Shown piece by piece: positions 1-7,756 of a DNA stretch of 10,297 nt. Source of the DNA: Funneliformis mosseae (taxonomy: Eukaryota; Glomeromycota; Glomeromycetes; Glomerales; Glomeraceae); the NCBI GenBank assembly GCA_910592005.1, contig CAJVPP010004015.1:1-10297 (forward strand). The letters run 5' to 3'. The stretch's first letter is position 1; the number at the start of each line of letters is the position of its first letter. The notes under the pieces were generated by a model, which was not told the origin of the DNA, did not search any database, and worked only from the letters and a program-made list of their open reading frames with translations. The position numbers were made by a program, and so were the translations under genes.

Positions 1-107
1 ATAAATAATAGAAATATAATAAATATTATGTCTGTCCTATTTGGCAGATATGGTAGATTTGGCAGATTTGTCATATATGACTGGTCTGTCAGTTTCTGTT
101 GGTTTCA
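1..107 (-). repeat. 3' LTR, first 107 bp only
   Basis: This matches 6712-6818 at 103 of 107 positions. The four differences, at 78, 90, 99 and 100, are all C/T transitions. Read on the minus strand the LTR starts TGAAACC at 107, giving the expected TG terminus directly after the polypurine tract. The rest of this LTR lies left of position 1. Within it the motif TTTGGCAGAT-like unit occurs twice in close succession (about 40-70). Confidence 0.93.
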
Positions 108-108
108 A

Positions 109-119
109 TTTCCTTCCCT
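109..119 (-). promoter_or_regulatory. Polypurine tract (plus-strand DNA primer)
   Basis: On the minus strand this is AGGGAAGGAAA, eleven purines in a row, separated by one T from the TG start of the LTR. In LTR retrotransposons the RNase H-resistant purine run next to the 3' LTR primes second-strand synthesis. Its position fixes both the element's orientation and the LTR boundary at 107. Confidence 0.85.
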
Positions 120-123
120 AAAT

Positions 124-141
124 TTTGGTCTCTGGACCAAA
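124..141. other. Perfect 7-bp hairpin beside the polypurine tract
   Basis: TTTGGTC at 124-130 and GACCAAA at 135-141 are perfect inverted copies around a 4-base loop. It lies about 5 bases from the polypurine tract. It could be chance or a structure that helps position the primer. No function is shown. Confidence 0.4.
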
Positions 142-631
142 TCAACATTGCTTTTTCCCTTAAAAATTGATAATTTTTCTTTTTTATTAAGCATATTTCA
201 GGAAAGTTTAGATATTGAGAATATTGAATCTATTCTAGTCCTAGGAATTCAAAATGAAATAGATTCGTATTGATGCTGTATAATAATATTTGGTAATCAT
301 GCCTTTAAAGTAAGTATATTGAGCTAGAGAAAAAGTTTCTTTTTCTAATAGTTGTTCAAGATAGAAGGCATTTATCATTATTAATATATGGTCCCTAAGG
401 ATTGAGGCTCTTCTTAACATATGATAAGTTATTTCAATTTTCTTTTTCAACTTCATATTATCTGTATAAGAGGGTATAGTAGATATGAGGTTGTTGGAGA
501 TTCTTCTTGTCAAATTACTTTTAAAATCTTCTAAAGATATAATAATAAACAAAAATAAAAAAAATAATAAAGAAGATAAGAGAGAGAGAATAAAAAAAAA
601 ATAAAAATAAATAATAAAAGGAATAGGTAAA

Positions 632-1427
632 CTATATAACTATTTGAGGTTCCTAATTTTGTCGATCATGATATTGTTTTAAAAGATCTCCATTAACAGG
701 TGTTTGTAAAACCTTTCTATTCATTTCTCTTATTTTATAAGATCTATTTAACAAAATTTGATGAATGTAGTATGATCCTTTCTATTTTAGTTCTAGTTTT
801 CCAGACTATTAATATCTTTATTAGACATCCATGTCTACAAATAATTTCTTCATAAATAAATTGAACTACTTGAGAAGCAGTTGCTTCTGATATAGCCTTT
901 GCCTCTGACCACTTAGTAAAATAATTAATGGCCACTATAATATGCTTGTTTCCTTGGTCTGTTATAGGTAGAGATCCTACAAAGTCAATTCTGATTTGAT
1001 AGAAAGGTGCTTGTATTGCAATTGGATGTAAATCTTCATATTTACTTGGCTTTCCTCTTCTTTGGCATTTGTCACAGCTTTTAACATATGCACGAATATT
1101 TTCATACATTTGAGGTCAATAATATCTTTTTCTAATTTTATCGAACATAATATCAGTAGCAAAATGTCTAGCTGTTGGATTATTATGCATCATATATAAA
1201 ATAGCTTTTATTTCATGAGTTCTAATTATCCTTAATAACTTTTTAGGGTTTCTTTTGTTGTTTCTATACAAATAATTATTTTGAACTGTATAAGGTATGC
1301 AAAAATTTTTAAATTATTTGATAGATTTGGGGTTATTAATTCAGTGAGAATAATTTGTTGTAAGATAAGAGTAAATACGATTATATTGATTAATATCCAT
1401 GATGGACTGTATGTCACATTGCATACA
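632..1427 (-). pseudogene. Pol integrase with internal deletion
   Basis: Integrase joins element DNA to the host chromosome in the nucleus. The N-terminal zinc-binding HHCC module is visible: two His flanking NNPTAR (about 1164-1187), then CDKC (about 1065-1076). The start of the RNase H-fold core follows, with the first catalytic Asp in QIRIDFVGSLP. The frame then passes RHGC, where the second Asp should soon follow, straight into WKTRTKIER. After a frameshift comes a C-terminal GPY/F-type module (GSYYIHQILLN ... TPVNGDLLKQYH) ending at 632. The second Asp and the Glu of the DDE triad are therefore missing. The junction is near 805-816. In-frame stops are TGA 1341-1343, TAA 1314-1316, TGA 1116-1118 (Trp expected in RYYWPQ) and TAG 653-655 (Trp expected in NWEP). 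The N-terminal edge is approximate. Confidence 0.85.
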
Positions 1428-1485
1428 CTTTCGCTTTCACCTTAAGTAATAAAGACAGTAAAAAAAATATGATAAAGAAATATAT

Positions 1486-1911
1486 TTAATCTAATTCAGG
1501 AAACTCAGGTTGAATATGTTCAAGAGAGGTGAGGTAAAAGGGGAATCCTTGAAGTGTTCTATGTAACACTTGCATTTGAGTTTCTAATGATTGGGCTTTA
1601 ACTTCTATCAGCTCATCCCACCATACTTGATTATCTAAATATCTTAGATCCATGTCTGGTTAGATTTGACCTAGTTTGTATCCAATTATACATTCGTGCT
1701 CAACAGTGTTATAAGGTAAATTGGACTTACAAGCTTTATAGTATGTATGCAAGTGATGGTTTTTTATATCACAGGAATAATTATATCTAGATCCTCCACT
1801 ATTTATGGGTTGTCTTGCTATCACTTGTTTAATCTTTATATTTGTTTTATATATATCTTGCATTTCTTCAGGTGGGGATTGATATCCTACAGTTGTAATT
1901 ATTAGCTTAAA
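1486..1911 (-). pseudogene. Spacer domain between RNase H and integrase, Cys/His-rich, unknown
   Basis: This is in the same frame as the end of RNase H, separated by TAG 1912-1914 (probably from Trp) and interrupted by TAA 1660-1662. It encodes about 140 residues that I cannot assign to a family. The first part holds a possible metal-binding cluster: SCD, then NHHLHTYY, KAC, and VEHEC (about 1690-1775). One Tyr in HTYYKAC may replace a Cys (TGT to TAT). The second part is acidic and aromatic (VWWDELIEVKAQSLETQ ... IQPEFPELD) and ends at TAA 1486-1488. About 60 bases then separate it from the integrase frame. It could be an extra zinc-binding module of Pol or a linker gained by this lineage. 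Confidence 0.55.
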
Positions 1912-1914
1912 CTA

Positions 1915-2500
1915 ATCATCAAAAAGTTCATTTTCTAACATTTGGTCCTGACTATGTAAAGGATTTGAAATGAACCATTCAGTTTTATATTCATTATTTT
2001 CCTTAGAATGGAATCGATTATCTGTGATATAATTATTTTTAATAGAGGAATTATAGCCAGTTTCTACATCTGATTCAAAGTTCAAGAAAAAGACTTCTGT
2101 TTCATCTGGTATTCGCGATAGTGCATCAGCATTTGCATTAGCCTTTCTAAGTCTATGTTTAATAGTGAATTCATATTGTTGTAACTCCATTACCCATCTT
2201 GCTCTTCGACCTTTAGATAATTTAGAAGTTTGTAACCATTTCAAAGCTAAATGATCGGTTACAAGTACAAAAGGTTTCATGTTTAAATAATGTTAGAAGT
2301 GCCTTATTGCCCACACAACTGCTAAACATTCTTGATCAGTTATGACATAATTCTTTCAGCTGCGTTTAGACTTTAACTTGCATAGGCAATGATATGTTTT
2401 TTTCCATCTGTTTGCTCTTGTGTGAAAACTGCTCTTAGACCTATCCTAGATGTGTCTATATAGATAATAAAGGACCTATTAAAATCAGGGTAACTTAAAA
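1915..2500 (-). pseudogene. Pol RNase H domain
   Basis: RNase H removes the RNA strand during reverse transcription. The fold is clear, and all four usual catalytic acids remain. They are Asp in YIDTS (2454-2456), Glu in DQECLAVVWAI (2329-2331), Asp in VTDHLALKWL (2254-2256) and Asp in NADALSR (2125-2127). A one-base loss near 2350-2362 changes the frame between LNAAERI and NYVITDQECL. Stops are TAA 2373-2375 (in AYAS-SLN, where Arg is usual) and TAA 2293-2295 (RHF-HYL). It follows RT in the same frame on its upstream side. The tail to 1915 is acidic and poorly conserved. Confidence 0.9.
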
Positions 2501-3536
2501 TCGGAGCTTTGATTAACATTTCTTTTAGTTGATCAAATGCTATTTGTTGTTTATCTCCCCAAAGTTAAGATTTATCTTTCTTTAATAAAGTAAGCATTGG
2601 TCGAGCAATCCTTGAAAAATCCTTTATAAACTTCCGATAATATGAAAATAATCCTAAAGCAGCACAGAATTATGTAAGGTTTGTTGGTATTAGAAAATTC
2701 TTGACTTTAACTATTTTTTTGGGATCTGGACGAATTCTGTTTCGTCTTACTATATGTTCTAAGAAATGGATATTAGGTAAACAAAAATAGCACTTCTTTA
2801 ACTTAATTTTTAAATTTACACTTCGGATAGCTTGGAATACTTAGCATATATAGTCCATATGCATTTCAAAACTCCCTTTTGAATAGATTATGACATTGTC
2901 TAAATATACGGTAACAAAATCTCTGAGAAAGTTCTGTAAGACTTTATTCATTAATTTTTGGAAGGTTTTAGGCGCATAGCTTAGTCTGAAAGACATTACT
3001 AAGAATTTATATAGCCCGAAAGGTATTATAAATGCTGTTTTCTCTATATCTGCTTCATCCATAGCTACTTGTCAGTATTCACTTGATAAATCTAATGTAG
3101 TAAACCATTGGGTAGCTCCAAAACTTTCTAATAAGTTGTCAATTTAGGGTAAAGGATAGATATCAACTTTTGTAATCACGTTTAATTTACAGTAGTCTAT
3201 GCAAATTCTTTTGTCGCCACCTTTCTTATCTACAATTACTACAGGCGAAGCCCAAGGGTTTGAAAATTTGCGGACTATCCCCTGTTCTTCCATTTTAACT
3301 ATTTCATTCTTAAGGAATTTCTGATTCTTTGGATTAGTTCAATACGGGATTTGTGCGATGGACGTAGCATTGTCAGTTAAAATTTGATGTCTAATTAAAT
3401 TCATTCTTCTGATCCTAATCTGGCTTTTAGCATAAATATCAGAATGGTCATTTAAAAGGGCTTGAAAGAGTTCTTGTTGATGATAATCCAGAGGTCTGGT
3501 TTGATTTATAGGTATAGGTTCATCTGAACGGTTTCA
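2500..3536 (-). pseudogene. Pol reverse transcriptase
   Basis: One frame covers the whole domain without a frameshift. Recognisable blocks are KMEEQGIVRKFSNPWASPVV, DKRICIDYCKLN, TTLDLSS with the first catalytic Asp (3090-3092), the AFIIPFGLYKFLVM block, VYLDNVIIYSKG, and the connection domain with FLEHIVRRNRIRPDPKKI and LFSYYRKFI. The YLDD box is YLDN: its last Asp codon is AAT at 2895-2897, a G-to-A change that would abolish polymerisation. The usual MPFGL-NAP block reads MSFRLSYAP. Stops are TGA 3534-3536, TGA 3339-3341 (Arg in PYRTNP), TAA 3144-3146, TGA 3072-3074 (Trp in the GYWQ motif), TAA 2841-2843 (Gln), TAA 2670-2672 and TAA 2565-2567. Confidence 0.93.
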
Positions 3537-4200
3537 GCTAAAAATATGGCTGGACTTTTGTTAGCATTTATCGAACCTACATCATCATCATCTTCCGTTT
3601 CAGCTTTAGAACTTTTTGGAGAATAGAAGTTTATCTATAAGTTAAATTCCAGCTCACCTTGGTTGGCTGAATCTTTTTCAGAGAAATTGGAGAAATAAAT
3701 CAGCATTTCTTTGAGGCATTCCTCTTCATATTCGTCTTCTGAAATTTCTTCTGATGTATCGTGAGTTATCACTTTCAAAGTTTTCGTGAAGGTATTCGGG
3801 ATTTGAATAATGGTCTGATTTTTTCTAATGGTCAAGGTGGATTTTTCCCAGTCTATGTTAGCGTTTAAATTTCAGAGCCAATCATTACCTAGAATTAGGA
3901 TTTCGTCTCTTAATTCCAAAACTTTGAAGGAAGTCAGAATTTTGATTCTTCCTATTACTACGGGAACATCATCTATAATTCCTAAGAAGCGAGTCCTAGT
4001 TCCATTTGCTGTGACTACGATCATTTTCAAGGCTTGATCAATTTCATAACTTAATCTATCTAGTAATCTATCTAGCAGAGCTTTTGTAATGATACTCGTA
4101 GTTACGCCGCTATCAATTATAGTAGTTTAGGCTTTTCTTCTGATTTGCAGAGTACATTTAGCTGTAGAAGCGAACTTATCATCGCTTTCAGCTAGATTAG
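3537..4200 (-). pseudogene. Retropepsin-type aspartic protease and linker to RT
   Basis: This enzyme would cut the Gag-Pol polyprotein. The active-site motif is IIDSGVTTSIITKALLD, with the catalytic Asp at 4112-4114. The usual D-S/T-G-A is D-S-G-V, an Ala-to-Val change explained by one C-to-T step. The second hallmark, ILILGNDWL, lies near 3875-3900. The frame is the same as Gag's, so Gag and protease were probably one polyprotein. Stops are TAA 4127-4129, TGA 3872-3874 and TAG 3635-3637. Between 3540 and 3770 is an acidic, poorly conserved linker including four Asp in a row. A frameshift near 3530-3545 leads into RT. Confidence 0.85.
4052..4075. repeat. 12-bp perfect tandem duplication inside protease
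   Basis: TAATCTATCTAG occurs twice in a row (4052-4063 and 4064-4075). On the minus strand it doubles Leu-Leu-Asp-Arg to LLDRLLDRL, adding four residues just after the active site without breaking the frame. It is probably a replication slippage event in this copy or lineage. Confidence 0.8.
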
Positions 4201-5842
4201 CTTCCTTGGACTCTTCAAAAGCTTTTTCTCTAGATCTTCTTATTGCTCTAGTTAGACCAAAATGATAATTTAGAATAGCGTGAGCGGCTTGTCCAACTGA
4301 TAATCTGCATGGAAAATTCTGAAGGTAAGTGGCGATGTTGAATTCTGTTAGTTATTCAATCAGAGCTGGCATTAATCTTTTTATATTTTTAGGATTACTA
4401 GAAACTTCAGTTTGCATTGGAGCAGGATTCGTTTGCACGAACTCTTCAATGAAATTCGGTATAACTGTTGATTTAGAAAACCTTTTAAGGTTTTCTTCTC
4501 TTTGAGACTCTACGCGTTTGACCCTTCAATTTTTAGACATTGGATTATTGGGGTATGGTCTTGATTAAGTGTTCAAGTAAACTTCATACTCTTCATTTTT
4601 GTCCATTTTATAGCCATAGTTGTCGTATTCTTCGTTGAGATATTGATCGGCTAAATGCATTTCTCTAGTTTTACTGAAACGAGCTCTACGGTTATCAATG
4701 TGATATCTTCGAGGCTGAGTACAATTTCTCACAATATGTTCTGGAGCATTGCAATTATAGCAGGTAAAATCATTAGGTCTAGTGTTTTGAGGTTGATAAG
4801 CGTTATTATTAGGTCTGATATTTTGGGACCTATAAGTAGTTTCGTTAGGTCCATTTTTTCTTCTCGAAGCTGGTGATTGAGCTAGTATTGCTGAAAATAA
4901 ATTAACATAATTTATGGTAAGTTGTTCCAATTTCTTTGTGAGTTCATCTATTTCAGTACTAACAACTGGAGTGGGCTTCGATGGAGCAAGAGTAGAAGAG
5001 AAAGGTGTTATACTAATATCCCTTGGAGTTTTTCTAGTGGTGAAATTATAACTGATTTCGATATTTCTGGCAGCATTTACTGTGGCAGCCAAATCGTTAG
5101 GATTTTGTGCATATATCATCAAGGTATAAGCTGGATTTAATTCTATAAGAAATATTCGTTTTTGTTGGGCATTATCAGTCAATCCTACTCTTTTTACTAA
5201 TTTACGAAATTTATTAGTGTCAGAATCCACTGATTCGTCCAAATATTATCGTAAGGAAGTTAACTCCTGATATCATTAATTCTTTCAGGTTTCGTTGATA
5301 AACCTGGTGTTGAACATATTCACAAAATTGTTTCCATTATTTGTAGCTGTAGTCCAATTATCTCCCATAGTTACTGTATTTTCTTCAAATCAGTCAGCTG
5401 CAGCTCCTTTTAAGTATCTTCCAGCTATGGCCTTCTTCATTGCAGCATCAATCCATCGGTTAATAGTGGCAGCTTTTTTAAAAGCAGCGAGCTATTCCAC
5501 AGGATCTTCTTTCTCAGTGCCATAAAAGTAATTAACCTTTGCTGTAGTTCGTTCAGTTTGTCCTAATGCATTCAATCGAGCTCCATCTATTCCAAAAATT
5601 CCTTCAAGAGCTAATCTTATTTGTTTATCAGTAGCTGCCATTATTGCTTCTGGTGGAGGGGTAGTAACTGAGGTTGTTGATAAACTAGTTGCAGAGGGTA
5701 CTGGAGAGGCAATTAGTTGTCGAAGTAATTGTTAATCTTTTTGAATTTGTATTAAATCCTGATTAAGGATTTCTATGTATACTTTTAATGAAATATATTG
5801 ATCAACAGGTTATTGGAAGCAATTTATTTCAAAAGAAACACC
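4201..5842 (-). pseudogene. Gag polyprotein with CCHC zinc knuckle
   Basis: Gag forms the particle that packages element RNA in the cytoplasm. A possible start is ATG 5639-5641 (MAATDKQIRLALEGIFGID). The frame also continues upstream to 5842 as a Pro/Thr/Ser-rich and helical N-terminus, and the true start is not certain. The retrotransposon Gag domain follows (KVNYFYGTEKEDPVE, ATINRWIDAAMKKAIAGRY, KFRKLVKRVG). Then comes an Asn/Pro-rich stretch and one zinc knuckle, CYNCNAPEHIVRNC (CX2CX4HX4C, 4721-4762). After TAA 4565-4567 the same frame continues as a Lys/Glu-rich linker into protease. Stops in order are TAA 5810, TAA 5732, TAG 5492 (Trp), TGA 5390 (Trp), TGA 5285 (Arg), TAA 5276, TGA 5273 (Trp), TAA 5246, TAA 4565, TGA 4526 and TAA 4352 (left base of each). 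Confidence 0.9.
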
Positions 5843-5845
5843 TTA

Positions 5846-6439
5846 GACATACAAATATATTACATTTGATGAAAAAGGTATAGTCCTATATTGAAAACTA
5901 GAAAGCAACTGATAAATTATCTTAGTTTATCAGCTATTACAATGTTCTGATACTGGGATGTTACTTAATTGTTCAAAAAGGTTAAAAGTGATAACAGATC
6001 TTGCAGTATAAGTTTTAGCTTGATATTCGTAATGAAACTAATTCTAGAAGTTTTGAAAATTAATTGAAAGTGTATTAAATGGAGAGGTGAATAACACCAA
6101 TTGCAAGTATAGTTTTCGTTAAGGGAAGAGTTTGAATAATGTCTTACAATATGTTCTACTGTATTTCTCTCAATTGTTTCAAAATTCATACACCACGTTA
6201 TTTTGTCAGCAGTTCGTTATGTATGAAATTATCTTTGTTTCTCAATTCTTTTAAATTAAACTTTATATACCTTGCTATATCTGTTAGCAGTCCATTATGT
6301 ATAAAGTCAATAATATCCTGGCAGGAATCATCACTTGTTAACATTAATCTTTCTGTCGAATAAGTTAACTATGATTTGAAGTCAGGGAGGTAGTAGCTAT
6401 GACTTAAATCCAATCAACTTGACATGCTGTTTATAAGAG
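5846..6439 (-). other. Element leader between 5' LTR and Gag
   Basis: This holds the packaging leader or a decayed N-terminal coding part. A minus-strand frame at 5965-6189 (74 residues) includes TVEHIVRHY and YTCNWCYSPLHLIHF, with no recognised family. A second small ORF lies at 6198-6344. No TGG-starting primer-binding site with clear tRNA complement is visible close to the LTR. TGGATTTAAGTC (minus, about 6400-6411) and TGGTGTATGAA (minus, about 6185-6195) are only weak candidates. Self-priming, known from some fungal Gypsy elements, cannot be excluded. Confidence 0.5.
6198..6344 (-). CDS. Small 48-residue leader ORF with internal repeat, unknown
   Basis: ATG at 6342-6344 opens a frame of 48 residues ending with TAA 6198-6200. 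It contains DFIHNGLLT and, 26 codons later, NFIHNELLT. These come from two 26-base copies at 6283-6308 and 6205-6230, which match at 20 of 26 positions and differ only by transitions. The shared reading frame and synonymous or conservative changes hint that the sequence was once translated. No known domain is seen. It may be a fragment of a larger decayed frame rather than an independent gene. Confidence 0.3.
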   Translation of the reverse strand: MLTSDDSCQDIIDFIHNGLLTDIARYIKFNLKELRNKDNFIHNELLTK

Positions 6440-6498
6440 AGTTTGTTTAGTTAACAAGAATAAATTATAAGTTTTATGTTTGCAAAATGTTAAATGTA

Positions 6499-6504
6499 TT
6501 TATT
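6499..6504 (-). terminator. LTR poly(A) signal AATAAA
   Basis: The minus strand reads AATAAA, about 90 bases downstream of the TATA box and after the expected transcription start. It would therefore be included in R and act in the 3' LTR. The surroundings are AT-rich, so chance occurrence is possible. Confidence 0.4.
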
Positions 6505-6593
6505 ATTATTATTAAATGTATATTAAATATAATGTGAAGAACTTGTTAGAATCTCGTTAGAATCTATCCTTTTTTCAAAGCATTTTTCATGCC

Positions 6594-6602
6594 CTTTATA
6601 TA
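6594..6602 (-). promoter_or_regulatory. TATA box of the LTR promoter
   Basis: The minus strand reads TATATAAAG inside the inferred U3. RNA polymerase II start would be expected about 25-35 bases downstream, near 6565. The position relative to the poly(A) signal fits a normal LTR. Confidence 0.6.
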
Positions 6603-6818
6603 GGAAAATTACAATTAAGAAATCTATGGTAAATAAGATACTACTGACAATAATAACAGAGCTAACAGATATGCTAATTATATTAGATATAATATAAATG
6701 ATGATAGTAATATAAATAATAGAAATATAATAAATATTATGTCTGTCCTATTTGGCAGATATGGTAGATTTGGCAGATTTGTCATATACGACTGGTCTGT
6801 TAGTTTCTGCCGGTTTCA

Positions 6819-7044
6819 ACATAAACTGCATATTTGTATATAACTTATACAACTATATTTACAAATATCTTTAGAAATATATTTACAATCAATTTTAGTA
6901 GTTAAATTTCTCATACTATTACTATTAAATATGATTAGTAAGAAAGAACACAATATACTATAAGACTGTCAGAAAAATGAATGATATTTAATAAGTTTTA
7001 TGTCCTGTAAGTAATGGATGAATTCTATTAATAATGCTTTTTAA
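6819..7044. other. AT-rich flank, nothing recognised
   Basis: This is the flank outside the 5' LTR, beginning ACATAAACTG. It contains no ORF or repeat that I can support. It may contain the unrecognisable upstream part of the Helitron remnant that follows. Confidence 0.5.
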
Positions 7045-7619
7045 AAAATGTATAGGTATTGCTATAAAGATAAGTTATTAAAGAAGTATTTAATATAGAA
7101 TAATATGGATTCTAAAGATATACCTAAAGAATTTAAAGTACTTATAGAAATAGAATAAGTATTGATTATATAGGTTATTATTATAATGACAGTATACTAT
7201 CTTTAAGGTAGACAATCTGATATAAAAAAAACATTATAAACTTCCTTAAAGATGTTCAAAGATTCACTAGTCAACTTCTGTAGCATTTATTATCTTTAAA
7301 TGTACTTATTATATAATGACAGTCAATAATGATTTGACAACTTTCAGAAATTTTAAAGTACATTATAATAATATTATTAAGGTGTTATTATAATTAAAAT
7401 AAAATAATAAATACTATTATATCATAATTATTAATAATGAAATTATCCATTTATTACTTAAGAATGTAATATTGAATGCATTTATACTATTACTTTCAAA
7501 TACACATTGAGAAGAATTGTCATAAATAATATATTTAATCATATGTAAATAATGATAGTCCATTAATATAAAAAGAACTCTTATAAATGAATTTAATTTT
7601 AAAATATATTGTAAGAGCA

Positions 7620-7627
7620 TTTCTGAT
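7620..7627. repeat. Target-site duplication, left copy
   Basis: TTTCTGAT is repeated exactly at 7749-7756 on the other side of the MITE. The length of 8 bp is diagnostic of hAT-superfamily insertion. Removing one copy and the MITE restores continuity of the Helitron frame. Confidence 0.85.
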
Positions 7628-7748
7628 CAGTGTTGGCAATTTTATTATTCTAATTGTATGAATTAGACAATTTAATATATAAATTTATATGTTTAATCAA
7701 ATTGTGACACAGTTTTACTAAGTTTAATTGGTCTAATTGCCAACACTA
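7628..7748. mobile_element. hAT-type MITE, 121 bp
   Basis: The terminal inverted repeats are CAGTGTTGGCAATT at the left (7628-7641) and its complement at 7735-7748, perfect over 13 bases with one mismatch at the outermost base. The CAGTG/TAGTG start is typical of hAT termini. It is flanked by perfect 8-bp copies of TTTCTGAT (7620-7627 and 7749-7756), which fit the hAT target preference nTnnnnAn. The inside is AT-rich and contains a palindrome around 7668-7704. No coding capacity is present, so a hAT transposase elsewhere must have moved it. It interrupts the Helitron remnant between its YIVRAF and QADLR blocks. Confidence 0.9.
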
Positions 7749-7756
7749 TTTCTGAT
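7749..7756. repeat. Target-site duplication, right copy
   Basis: Exact copy of TTTCTGAT at 7620-7627. Its unmutated state suggests the insertion is younger than most of the Helitron decay, though 8 bases give little statistical weight. Confidence 0.85.

Larger units (their letters stand above)
89..641 (-). pseudogene. Third ORF downstream of pol, unknown function, broken
   Basis: I do not recognise this product. After the pol stop at 632-634 a stop-free minus-strand frame runs from 639 to 241, ending with TAG at 241-243. Its upstream part (about 550-618) is T-rich and would encode a hydrophobic Phe/Leu/Ile run with no ATG, so it may be untranslated. The part from about 540 to 245 looks like real protein: charged, helix-prone, rich in Lys, Arg, Glu, Ile and Tyr (for example MKLKKKIEITYHMLRRASI). 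A second frame starting near 250 continues it, with one TAG at 230-232. It crosses the polypurine tract and stops at 89-91, 17 bases inside the LTR. This is the position where some Gypsy elements carry an extra ORF. Nothing here shows an envelope-type function. Confidence 0.45.
1..6818 (-). mobile_element. Decayed Ty3/Gypsy LTR retrotransposon (3' LTR cut by window edge)
   Basis: The same 107-bp end sequence occurs at 1-107 and at 6712-6818 in direct orientation. Between them, on the minus strand, lie Gag, protease, reverse transcriptase, RNase H and integrase in that order. Integrase after RNase H is the Ty3/Gypsy (Metaviridae-type) order. A polypurine tract sits next to the left LTR. Such an element would be copied through RNA and integrated by its own enzymes. 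This copy cannot do so by itself: it has about 30 in-frame stops, at least four frameshifts, a changed RT active site and a deletion in integrase. The target-site duplication cannot be checked because the left LTR runs off the window. No convincing tRNA primer-binding site was found near the right LTR. Confidence 0.93.
6440..6818 (-). repeat. 5' LTR (inner edge uncertain)
   Basis: The outer 107 bp (6712-6818) are confirmed by the copy at the left end of the window. The rest is placed by its signals: a minus-strand TATA box near 6600 and a poly(A) signal near 6500, which would mark U3 and R. The LTR starts TGAAACC at 6818. The inner end cannot be fixed because the left LTR is cut off, so 6440 is an estimate. 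A 10-base unit GTTAGAATCT occurs at 6545-6554 and 6556-6565. Confidence 0.7.

Noticed and set aside
28..273. Plus-strand 81-residue ORF
   Set aside because: It begins in the LTR and crosses the polypurine tract and the minus-strand third ORF. It has no domain and is a shadow frame.
541..640. Signal peptide or membrane anchor of an envelope-like protein
   Set aside because: The hydrophobic run comes from an A-rich low-complexity stretch (on the plus strand) without an ATG, so translation is not supported.
3828..5525. Plus-strand ORFs at 3828-4037, 4655-4876, 4922-5140 and 5295-5525
   Set aside because: They lie opposite clearly recognisable Gag and protease frames on the minus strand and show no own domain.
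6139..6363. Plus-strand 74-residue ORF
   Set aside because: It is opposite the leader ORFs, has no recognisable content and is Ser/Leu/Ile-rich as expected from AT-rich sequence.
6400..6411. tRNA primer-binding site TGGATTTAAGTC
   Set aside because: It has the TGG start, but the LTR edge beside it does not end in CA and no tRNA 3' end can be matched from memory.
7417..7620. Minus-strand 67-residue ORF
   Set aside because: It lies opposite the Helitron-like plus-strand frame, which shows collinear family motifs.
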